From assembly GCF_900316465.1 (NCBI RefSeq), contig NZ_ONDD01000047.1:1-17346 (forward strand): a stretch of 17,346 bases of DNA, in the 5' to 3' direction. Position 1 is the stretch's first letter. Every line of letters begins with the position of its first letter. Positions 11,482-17,346 of this stretch are shown here, in pieces. This DNA comes from an uncultured Fibrobacter sp. (GTDB lineage Bacteria; Fibrobacterota; Fibrobacteria; Fibrobacterales; Fibrobacteraceae). The notes beneath the pieces were generated by a model that worked only from the letters and a program-made list of their open reading frames with translations, was not told the origin of the DNA and searched no databases. The translations under genes were made by a program, and so were the position numbers.

Positions 11482-14183
11482 TGTCAGAAGAATTGGTACC
11501 AGGTTCGCAAATCAGGTCCTTGATTGAAAAGGACATGCAGGATTGCTACTTGCGCTATTCCATGAGCGTGATTGTTGCACGTGCCTTGCCTGATGCGCGT
11601 GATGGCTTTAAGCCGGTGCACCGCCGTGTGATGTACAGTATGCACAAGTTGGGCGTGGTGCCCAACAAGCCGACGGTGAAGTCTGCCCGTATCGTGGGTG
11701 ACGTGATCGGTAAGTACCACCCGCATGGCGACTCCGCCGTGTACGAAACCTTGGTGCGTATGGCGCAGGACTTCTCGCTGCGCTACCCGCTGGTGTTCGG
11801 TCAGGGTAACTTCGGTTCTATCGACGGCGACGGCGCTGCTGCAATGCGTTACACCGAAGCCAAGATGAACAACATGGGTGCCCTCATGCTCGAAGATCTT
11901 GAAAAAGATACTGTCGACATGGGTCCGAACTTCGACGAATCCTTGGAAGAACCGAAGGTGCTGCCTTCCGCTCTCCCGAACATGCTGGTGAATGGTACCA
12001 CGGGTATTGCCGTGGGTATGGCAACCTCCATGGCTCCGCACAACTTGCGCGAAATTGCAAATGCAATCCATGCGGTGGCTGAAAATCCGGATATCTCTGG
12101 CGAAGATCTTTTGCAGTATGTATCCGGTCCGGACTTCCCGACCGGCGGCGTGATTTGTGGCCGCGCGGGCATCCGCGATGCATACCTGACGGGCCATGGC
12201 CGCGTGCGCGTGCGTGCCCGTACCGAAATCGATGTTGATAGCCGCGGTAAGCCGCGCATTGTCGTGAGCGAAATTCCTTACATGGTCAATAAGGCCGAAC
12301 TCTGTAAGAAGATTGCAGAACTCGTGAAGGATAAGCGCGTTGACGGCATTACCGACATTCGTGATGAATCTAGCCGCGAAGGCATGCGCATCGTGATTGA
12401 AATGCGCAAGGATGTGGTCGCTGAAGTCGTGTTGAATAATTTGTTCAAAAACACGCAGCTGCAGACGACCTTCAGCATCTATAACCTCGCTCTCGTAAAC
12501 AACCTGCCGAAGCTCTTGACTCTCAAGGACCTCATCCAGGTTTACGTGGATCACCGCTTGGAAGTGATCACTCGTTCTACGCAGTTTGACTTGAACAAGG
12601 CCGAAGCTCGTCTCCACATTATCGAAGGCCTGCGCATTGCAACGCAGAACATCGACGAAGTGGTGCAGATTATCAAGTCGAGCCCGACGACCGAAGCCGC
12701 GAAGACGTCTTTGCAGAACCGCTTTAACCTTGACGAAATCCAGTCGCAGGCTATCGTGGACATGCGTCTCGCTCAGCTCACCGGCCTGAATATCGAAAAG
12801 TTGGAAGCTGAATACAACGAACTCGTTGCTACCGTTGCCGACTTGAAGGACATTTTGGAAAAGCGCGAACGCCGCGTGAAGATTATGCTTGACCGTCTCG
12901 ACGCCATCGTGGACAAGTGTGGCGATGACCGCCGTACTTCTATCGAAGACGCTGTCGATGACTACGATTATGAAGACCTGATTGCCGAAGAAGAACAGGT
13001 GATTACGCTCAGCCGCGAAGGCTACATCAAGCGTTTGCCGATCGACACCTTCAAGGCTCAGAACCGTGGCGGCAAGGGCATTATCGGCGCAACGCTCAAG
13101 GAAGAAGACAACGTTGAACAGATCTTTACTGCAAGCACTCACAGCTACTTGTTGGTGTTCACGAACAAGGGTCGTGCTTACTGGACTAAGGTTTATCGCT
13201 TGCCCGAAGGAACCCGCAACGGCAAGGGCCGCCCGATTATCAACTTCATCGGTCTTACCGAAGGCGAAAAGGTGCAGGCGATTGTGCCGGTGCGCAAGTT
13301 CGGAGGCTACTTCTGCCTCGTGTTTGCAACCAAGAAGGGTGTCATCAACAAGATGGACCTCACGCTGTTCAGCCGCCCGCGTAAGGCCGGCGTGAACGCC
13401 ATCAGCCTCGACGAAGACGATGAATTGGTGAAGGTTCAGCTCGTGGGCATGTCTGCCGAAGACTTCAAGGCCAGCGAAGCCGCCGAAGGCGACGACGTGG
13501 ATGCCGATGCCGAAGCTCAGGCCGCTGAAGCCGCTATCGCCGAAGAAAGCGAAGACGCCGAAGATATCGAAGGTCGTCCGATTCCGAAGGACTTGCTGAT
13601 GCTTGCGACCAAGAACGGTCAGGCCGTGACCTTCCCGATCAGCTGCTTCCGCGCCATGGGCCGCGGCACGCACGGCGTGAAGGGCATTACCTTGGCCGAA
13701 GGCGACGAAGTGATTTCTCTGTTGTGGCTCAAGGCCGGCAACAAGATCGTGACGATTACCGAAAACGGTTACGGCAAGCGTAGCGAACCTTCGACCTACC
13801 GCATTACTCGCCGCGGTAGCAAGGGCGTGCGCAACCTGAATGTGACCGACAAGGTGGGTGCCGCCGTGTTCGTGGAAAGCGTCGCAGACGACTACGACTT
13901 GATCATTACCAGCCGCGAAGGCCAGGTGATTCGTATCAAGGCTGCCGATATCCGCCTCACGGGCCGTAACGCCCAGGGCGTCAAGGCAATCAGCCTGCGC
14001 GAAGGCGATGTGGTGCAAGATGCTACCGCACTCCCGAGCGTCGAAGATATCGAACAGGATAGCGCCGAGGCGAAGGAAACCTTTGACAAGGTGGAAGGTG
14101 TCGAAGTCGATGACGATTCTGTCGAAAAGATCGAAGACAAGCCGGAACAGCAGATTGGAGTTCCTTCTTCTGACGAAGAATAG
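11481..14183 (+). CDS. gyrA: DNA gyrase subunit A
   Basis: 900 residues. With GyrB it introduces negative supercoils into DNA using ATP. The breakage-reunion domain carries the catalytic Tyr124 in AMRYTEAK; the quinolone region reads HPHGDSAVYE, with Ser85 and Glu89 at the positions of E. coli Ser83 and Asp87, a quinolone-sensitive-type pattern. The coiled-coil and tower region follows (about 350-490). The C-terminal DNA-wrapping pinwheel begins near 500 and holds the GyrA box QNRGGKG (527-533), which marks it as gyrase rather than topoisomerase IV. Unusual is an acidic insert of about 43 residues (657-699, rich in Glu, Asp and Ala) between blades, and an acidic C-terminal tail (about 852-900). 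No TTA, CTA or TCA codons occur, a sign of strong codon bias. It follows surE directly. Confidence 0.97.
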   Translation: MSEELVPGSQIRSLIEKDMQDCYLRYSMSVIVARALPDARDGFKPVHRRVMYSMHKLGVVPNKPTVKSARIVGDVIGKYHPHGDSAVYETLVRMAQDFSLRYPLVFGQGNFGSIDGDGAAAMRYTEAKMNNMGALMLEDLEKDTVDMGPNFDESLEEPKVLPSALPNMLVNGTTGIAVGMATSMAPHNLREIANAIHAVAENPDISGEDLLQYVSGPDFPTGGVICGRAGIRDAYLTGHGRVRVRARTEIDVDSRGKPRIVVSEIPYMVNKAELCKKIAELVKDKRVDGITDIRDESSREGMRIVIEMRKDVVAEVVLNNLFKNTQLQTTFSIYNLALVNNLPKLLTLKDLIQVYVDHRLEVITRSTQFDLNKAEARLHIIEGLRIATQNIDEVVQIIKSSPTTEAAKTSLQNRFNLDEIQSQAIVDMRLAQLTGLNIEKLEAEYNELVATVADLKDILEKRERRVKIMLDRLDAIVDKCGDDRRTSIEDAVDDYDYEDLIAEEEQVITLSREGYIKRLPIDTFKAQNRGGKGIIGATLKEEDNVEQIFTASTHSYLLVFTNKGRAYWTKVYRLPEGTRNGKGRPIINFIGLTEGEKVQAIVPVRKFGGYFCLVFATKKGVINKMDLTLFSRPRKAGVNAISLDEDDELVKVQLVGMSAEDFKASEAAEGDDVDADAEAQAAEAAIAEESEDAEDIEGRPIPKDLLMLATKNGQAVTFPISCFRAMGRGTHGVKGITLAEGDEVISLLWLKAGNKIVTITENGYGKRSEPSTYRITRRGSKGVRNLNVTDKVGAAVFVESVADDYDLIITSREGQVIRIKAADIRLTGRNAQGVKAISLREGDVVQDATALPSVEDIEQDSAEAKETFDKVEGVEVDDDSVEKIEDKPEQQIGVPSSDEE

Positions 14184-14202
14184 CTCCAAATTCCGCTAAA
14201 TT

Positions 14203-14230
14203 ACGCCGATTTCGGCGTTTTGTAAATCTT
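14203..14230 (+). terminator. Intrinsic terminator of gyrA
   Basis: ACGCCG (14203-14208), loop ATTT and CGGCGT (14213-14218) form a perfect short stem that can extend to 7 bp, followed by TTTGTAAATCTTTT. It is 20 nt after the gyrA stop and precedes, without overlap, the xylanase-type hairpin. Confidence 0.75.
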
Positions 14231-14231
14231 T

Positions 14232-14257
14232 TGCCGTTGTTTCTCGGAACAACGGCA
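14232..14257. promoter_or_regulatory. Palindrome upstream of the double xylanase gene (copy 1)
   Basis: TGCCGTTGTT (14232-14241) and AACAACGGCA (14248-14257) are perfect 10-nt inverted arms around TCTCGG. The core GTTGTT-N6-AACAAC recurs at 16350-16373 upstream of the next xylanase, in each case with 34 nt between the 9-bp arm end and GGATATA(T/A)TTTTG. It could be a DNA operator or an RNA hairpin; the position upstream of the promoter box favours an operator. Confidence 0.65.
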
Positions 14258-14290
14258 TTTCTTATATATAAAGAATGATTTGTTGAGGCT

Positions 14291-14303
14291 GGATATATTT
14301 TTG
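14291..14303 (+). promoter_or_regulatory. Promoter box of the double xylanase gene
   Basis: GGATATATTTTTG contains TATTTTTG (14296-14303), a match to TAnnTTTG. The same 13-nt block with one change lies before the second xylanase. Initiation a few nt later leaves a leader of about 25 nt that contains TAGGAG (14323-14328), 6 nt before the ATG. Confidence 0.6.
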
Positions 14304-14334
14304 AAGCTAGAGGATCTTTTGATAGGAGACTAAA

Positions 14335-16215
14335 ATGAAAACTCTATTCAAATCTGGCGTCAAAGTTGGTTTGGCTTTGACCTTGGGTGTAGCTGGGGCA
14401 TATGCACAGGATTTCTGTAGCAATGCACAGCATTCTGGCCAAAAAGTAACGATTACTTCGAACCAGACAGGTAAAATCGGCGATATCGGTTACGAACTCT
14501 GGGACGAAAACGGTCATGGCGGTAGTGCTACCTTCTATAGCGACGGTTCCATGGACTGCACTATTACAGGTGCCAAGGACTATCTTTGCCGTGCGGGTCT
14601 TTCTCTTGGCAGTAACAAGACTTACAAGGAACTTGGTGGCGATATGATTGCCGAGTTCAAGCTTGTGAAGAGCGGTGCGAGTAATGTGGGTTACTCCTAT
14701 ATCGGTATCTACGGCTGGATGGAAGGCGTTCCCGGAACAGCAAGTAACCTTGTTGAATACTACGTGATTGACAATACCCTCGCCAACGACATGCCGGGTA
14801 GCTGGATCGGTAACGAAAGAAAGGGTACCATTACGGTTGACGGCGGTACCTATACCGTTTATCGTAACACCCGTACGGGTCCGGCCATTAAGAACTCCGG
14901 TAACGTCACGTTCTATCAGTATTTCAGCGTGCGTACCTCGCCGCGCGATTGTGGTACCATCAATATTTCCGAGCACATGAGACAGTGGGAAAAGATGGGC
15001 ATGACCATGGGTAAGCTCTATGAAGCCAAGGTGCTTGGTGAAGCTGGTAACGTCAATGGTCAAGTTAATGGTGGCCATATGGACTTCCCGCATGCCAAGG
15101 TGTATGTTTCCAACGGCACCAGCAGTGGTGGCGATACGCCCAAGTCCAGCTCTTCCAGCGCTGCTGTTAAGTCCAGCTCCTCCAAGGGTAACGGAGGTTC
15201 TACCTCTACGACTATCGACGCCTGTAAGGATGAAATGGGTCACCAGGGCGAAAGCAAGACTACTCAGGGCCAGAACAACCAGAGTGTGACGGGTAACGTC
15301 GGCAGCTCTCCGTACCATTACGAAATCTGGTACCAGGGCGGCAACAACAACATGACGTTCTATGATAATGGTACTTATAAGGCCAGCTGGAACGGCACCA
15401 ACGACTTCCTTGCCCGTGTGGGCTTCAAGTACAACGAAGACAAGACTTACCAAGAACTTGGTCCTATCGATGCTTACTTCAAGTGGAGCAAGCAGGGTAG
15501 TGCCGGTGGTTACAACTACATCGGTATCTATGGTTGGACGGTCGATCCGCTCGTAGAATACTACATCGTGGATGACTGGTTCAGCGAACCGGGTGCAAAT
15601 CTTCTGGGTTCCAAGAAGGGTGAGTTCACGGTTGATGGTGCAACCTATGAAATCTACCAGAACCAGCGTAATAACGCCCCCTCTATCAAGGGTAACCAGA
15701 CCTTCCCGCAGTACTTCAGCAAGCGTAAGGGCGGAGCCCGTTCCTGCGGCCACATCGATGTTACCGCACACTTCAAGAAGTGGGAAGAACTCGGCATGAA
15801 GATGGGTAAGATGTACGAAGCCAAGGTGCTCGTAGAAGCCGGTGGTGGTTCGGGCTCCTTCGACGTCTCTTACTTCAAGATGACTGACAAGGCTCATCCG
15901 CTTGCTCAGCCGGAACCGGAATCTAGCTCTAGCGAAGAACCCAAGTCCAGCTCCAGCAAGGAAGATAAGAAGTCCAGCTCCAGCGAAGCTAATGGCCCGA
16001 GCAGCTCTACTACCGCACTGTTTGCTCAGACGATCAAGCTCCAGGATATGAGCGGAACCTTCCAGGTGCTCGACATGCAGGGCCGTTACCTGGGTACTGT
16101 GGAAATGCAGGCCGGCAGCGACATGAAGGACGTGCTGTTCGCCAAGTTCCACAAGCCGGGTGTGTACATGGTCAAGCAGGGTAGCTACCTGAACACCGTC
16201 AGGGTCAACCGCTAA
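14335..16215 (+). CDS. xynC: Bifunctional-length endo-1,4-beta-xylanase with two GH11 domains (XynC-like)
   Basis: 626 residues. It hydrolyses internal beta-1,4 bonds of xylan outside the cell. Signal peptide 1-24 (AYA|Q). GH11 domain A (about 27-258): nucleophile Glu141 in LVEYYVID, acid/base Glu236 in LGEAG. A Ser/Lys linker (267-290) leads to GH11 domain B (about 296-516): Glu408 in PLVEYYIVD and Glu501 in VEAGGGSG. Both domains keep both catalytic glutamates and so should be active. A second Ser-rich linker (about 529-558) precedes a C-terminal module (about 561-626) with KPGVYMV and a basic final strand. This layout matches F. succinogenes XynC, known to carry two different GH11 catalytic domains. 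Domain A is far closer to the next gene than to domain B. The start has TAGGAG 6 nt upstream. No TTA, CTA or TCA codons are seen over almost the whole gene. Confidence 0.95.
   Translation: MKTLFKSGVKVGLALTLGVAGAYAQDFCSNAQHSGQKVTITSNQTGKIGDIGYELWDENGHGGSATFYSDGSMDCTITGAKDYLCRAGLSLGSNKTYKELGGDMIAEFKLVKSGASNVGYSYIGIYGWMEGVPGTASNLVEYYVIDNTLANDMPGSWIGNERKGTITVDGGTYTVYRNTRTGPAIKNSGNVTFYQYFSVRTSPRDCGTINISEHMRQWEKMGMTMGKLYEAKVLGEAGNVNGQVNGGHMDFPHAKVYVSNGTSSGGDTPKSSSSSAAVKSSSSKGNGGSTSTTIDACKDEMGHQGESKTTQGQNNQSVTGNVGSSPYHYEIWYQGGNNNMTFYDNGTYKASWNGTNDFLARVGFKYNEDKTYQELGPIDAYFKWSKQGSAGGYNYIGIYGWTVDPLVEYYIVDDWFSEPGANLLGSKKGEFTVDGATYEIYQNQRNNAPSIKGNQTFPQYFSKRKGGARSCGHIDVTAHFKKWEELGMKMGKMYEAKVLVEAGGGSGSFDVSYFKMTDKAHPLAQPEPESSSSEEPKSSSSKEDKKSSSSEANGPSSSTTALFAQTIKLQDMSGTFQVLDMQGRYLGTVEMQAGSDMKDVLFAKFHKPGVYMVKQGSYLNTVRVNR
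15133..15204 (+). repeat. Ser-rich linker 1 of the double xylanase
   Basis: Encodes residues 267-290, TPKSSSSSAAVKSSSSKG-like. The 11-mer AAGTCCAGCTC occurs at 15142 and 15169 and again in linker 2, so the linkers share repeated DNA that could recombine and change domain number. Confidence 0.8.
15919..16008 (+). repeat. Ser-rich linker 2 of the double xylanase
   Basis: Encodes residues 529-558, built from SSSSEEPKSSSSKE-like units. The 15-mer AAGTCCAGCTCCAGC is repeated exactly at 15943 and 15970. Confidence 0.8.
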
Positions 16216-16274
16216 AAAGTTTCCACAATTTTCAGGAAAATCCCGAAAAATACTCCAAATTTTGTGGAAAAAGG

Positions 16275-16306
16275 CGCCTCACACATGTTGTGGGGCGTTT
16301 TTTCTT
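16275..16306 (+). terminator. Intrinsic terminator of the double xylanase gene
   Basis: CGCCTCACA (16275-16283), loop CATGT and TGTGGGGCG (16289-16297) form a 9-bp stem with one G-U pair, followed by TTTTTTCTTT. It lies about 60 nt after the stop codon. Confidence 0.88.
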
Positions 16307-16316
16307 TAAGTCCTAA

Positions 16317-16348
16317 AATTGGCCTTTTTGTGTAAGAAAAAGCCAATT
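16317..16348. promoter_or_regulatory. Second long imperfect hairpin between the xylanase genes
   Basis: AATTGGC (16317-16323) pairs with GCCAATT (16342-16348) and, past one bulged C, TTTTT with AAAAA, around a 7-nt loop. It is neither followed by a T run nor found upstream of the first xylanase. It may be a spare terminator stem or an additional control element. Confidence 0.35.
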
Positions 16349-16349
16349 C

Positions 16350-16373
16350 GGTGTTGTTTTTTACAACAACGCC
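16350..16373. promoter_or_regulatory. Palindrome upstream of the second xylanase gene (copy 2)
   Basis: GGTGTTGTT (16350-16358) and AACAACGCC (16365-16373) form a 9-bp inverted repeat (one G-U pair if RNA) around TTTTAC. It shares GTTGTT-N6-AACAAC with the copy at 14232-14257, and again lies exactly 34 nt before the GGATATA box. The terminator of the upstream gene is separate, so this is not needed for termination. Confidence 0.65.
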
Positions 16374-16407
16374 ATTTATATGGATGCTATTCCAAATTAG
16401 ACTAAAT

Positions 16408-16420
16408 GGATATAATTTTG
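16408..16420 (+). promoter_or_regulatory. Promoter box of the second xylanase gene
   Basis: GGATATAATTTTG contains TAATTTTG (16413-16420), a TAnnTTTG match, and differs by one base from the block at 14291-14303. The leader of roughly 35 nt holds AAGGAG (16449-16454), 6 nt before the ATG. No clear -33 TTTG is seen at the expected spacing for either xylanase. Confidence 0.6.
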
Positions 16421-16460
16421 GATTAGAGGTTAAAACGGGATTTTTCTTAAGGAGTATACC

Positions 16461-17346
16461 ATGAAATCCAATCTTTTTGTTAAAACGGGCTTGGTGCTTG
16501 CCTTTGGGCTTGCAACTAGTGCTTTCGCTCAGACTGAAAGTTTCTGCAGCACCGCTGCACACTCGGGTCAGTCTGTGAAGGTCTCTTCGAACAAGACCGG
16601 TCAAATCGGTGATATCGGTTACGAACTTTGGGACGAAAACGGCTATGGTGGTGATGCAACCTTCTATAGCGACGGTTCCATGGAATGTAACATTTCCGGT
16701 GCTAAGGACTATCTCTGCCGCGCGGGTCTTTCCCTCGGCAGTAACAAGACCTACGATCAGCTTGATGGTGACATGATTGCCGAATTCAAGCTCATCAAGA
16801 ACAATGCACAGAATGTGGGTTATTCCTACATCGGTATTTACGGCTGGATGGAAGGCGTTCCCGGAACGGCTAGCCAGTTGGTGGAATACTACGTGATCGA
16901 CAATACCCTCGCCAATGATATGCCGGGTAGCTGGATTGGTAACGAAAGAAAGGGTACTATTAATGTTGACGGCGGTACCTATACGGTTTATCGTAACACT
17001 CGTACGGGTCCGGCTATTAAGAACTCCGGTAACGTCACGTTCTATCAGTATTTCAGCGTGCGTACTTCTCCGCGCGATTGCGGTACCATCAATATTTCCG
17101 AACACATGAGACAGTGGGAAAAGATGGGCCTGACCATGGGTAAGCTTTACGAAGCCAAGGTGCTCGGTGAAGCTGGTAACGTGAATGGTGAAGTTCGCAG
17201 CGGTCACATGGACTTCCCGCATGCTAGGGTTTATGTGGGTTCCTATGTTCCGCCTGAACCGCCGAAGCCGATTGAACGCAAGGCGTTTGGTGGTACCCCG
17301 GCTTCTATTCCGGGTATTGTCGAAGCTGAAAACTTTGACGAAGGTA
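16461..17346 (+). CDS. Secreted GH11 endo-1,4-beta-xylanase with CBM6-like module, cut by the window end
   Basis: 295 residues are visible; the gene is open at the right edge. Signal peptide 1-23 (AFA|Q). One GH11 domain (about 28-259) has nucleophile Glu142 in LVEYYVID and acid/base Glu237 in LGEAG. A Pro-rich linker (263-269, PPEPPKP) is followed by FGGTPASIPGIVEAENFDEG (276-295), the typical first strand of a family 6 carbohydrate-binding module, so the complete protein is expected to bind xylan or cellulose. By hand count the GH11 domain is 205/232 identical (88%) to domain A of the preceding gene, with only about three differences over residues 122-236. It is a product of tandem duplication, later given a different tail. 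The start is fixed by AAGGAG 6 nt upstream. Confidence 0.94.
   Translation, partial: MKSNLFVKTGLVLAFGLATSAFAQTESFCSTAAHSGQSVKVSSNKTGQIGDIGYELWDENGYGGDATFYSDGSMECNISGAKDYLCRAGLSLGSNKTYDQLDGDMIAEFKLIKNNAQNVGYSYIGIYGWMEGVPGTASQLVEYYVIDNTLANDMPGSWIGNERKGTINVDGGTYTVYRNTRTGPAIKNSGNVTFYQYFSVRTSPRDCGTINISEHMRQWEKMGLTMGKLYEAKVLGEAGNVNGEVRSGHMDFPHARVYVGSYVPPEPPKPIERKAFGGTPASIPGIVEAENFDEG

Noticed and set aside
11721..11750. Quinolone-resistance change in GyrA (Glu89 in place of E. coli Asp87)
   Set aside because: Glu at this position is natural in many sensitive bacteria, and Ser85 is intact.
11484..14189. 901-codon open frame antisense to gyrA
   Set aside because: It is in register with gyrA and arises because gyrA avoids TTA, CTA and TCA codons. 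Its translation resembles no family, whereas gyrA is unmistakable.
14232..14257. Second terminator for gyrA
   Set aside because: A stem with T-rich tail already lies at 14203-14230. The 14232 hairpin is followed by ATTTCTTATAT, a poor T run, and is repeated at fixed spacing before the next xylanase, so a regulatory role fits better.
14344..16152. 602-codon open frame antisense to the double xylanase, with a similar one under the second xylanase (16212-17222)
   Set aside because: Same codon-bias shadow; the two antisense peptides look alike only because the sense genes are duplicates.

Overview
The window looks like a chromosomal segment of a Fibrobacter species (F. succinogenes or a close relative). 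Four secreted plant-cell-wall hydrolases lie within 17 kb. Three complete ones end in similar ~70-residue C-terminal modules, and one is a xylanase with two GH11 catalytic domains joined by Ser-rich linkers, the architecture known for F. succinogenes XynC. Two adjacent ~900-residue lipoproteins match my recollection of the Fibrobacter paralogous family TIGR02171. All assignments come from reading motifs by eye; no database was searched.

Layout. (1) 1-3266: two divergent cellulases, a GH5 endoglucanase (minus) and a GH8 glycosidase (plus), share a 208-bp intergenic region; each is closed by an intrinsic terminator. (2) 3281-5240: a secreted TolB/PD40-type beta-propeller protein converges, with an 8-bp overlap, on a SpoU/TrmH-type RNA methyltransferase gene. 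(3) 5261-10653: two tandem paralogous lipoproteins overlap by ATGA; each has an FGE-like domain without the catalytic cysteines, a PD40 propeller and an SGNH-like C-terminal domain. (4) 10690-14183: surE and gyrA overlap by one base (TAATG). (5) 14335-17346: the double-GH11 xylanase (xynC-like) is followed by a second GH11 gene that runs off the window as a CBM6-like module begins.

Expression signals. Genes with a clear Shine-Dalgarno sequence (GH5, GH8, both xylanases, gyrA) contrast with four that have none (PD40 protein, methyltransferase, first lipoprotein, surE). In those four a TAnnTTT box, like the -7 element TAnnTTTG of Bacteroidetes, lies 4-7 nt before the start codon, which suggests leaderless mRNAs. 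This also favours an internal start (5267) for the first lipoprotein.

The least expected signal is a shared regulatory module upstream of both xylanases: an inverted repeat GTTGTT-N6-AACAAC (9-bp arms), exactly 34 nt of unrelated spacer, then GGATATA(T/A)TTTTG. In both cases it lies downstream of a separate terminator for the preceding gene, so it looks like a common operator/promoter for hemicellulase genes. The lipoprotein pair, of unknown function, is the best candidate for an undescribed system.
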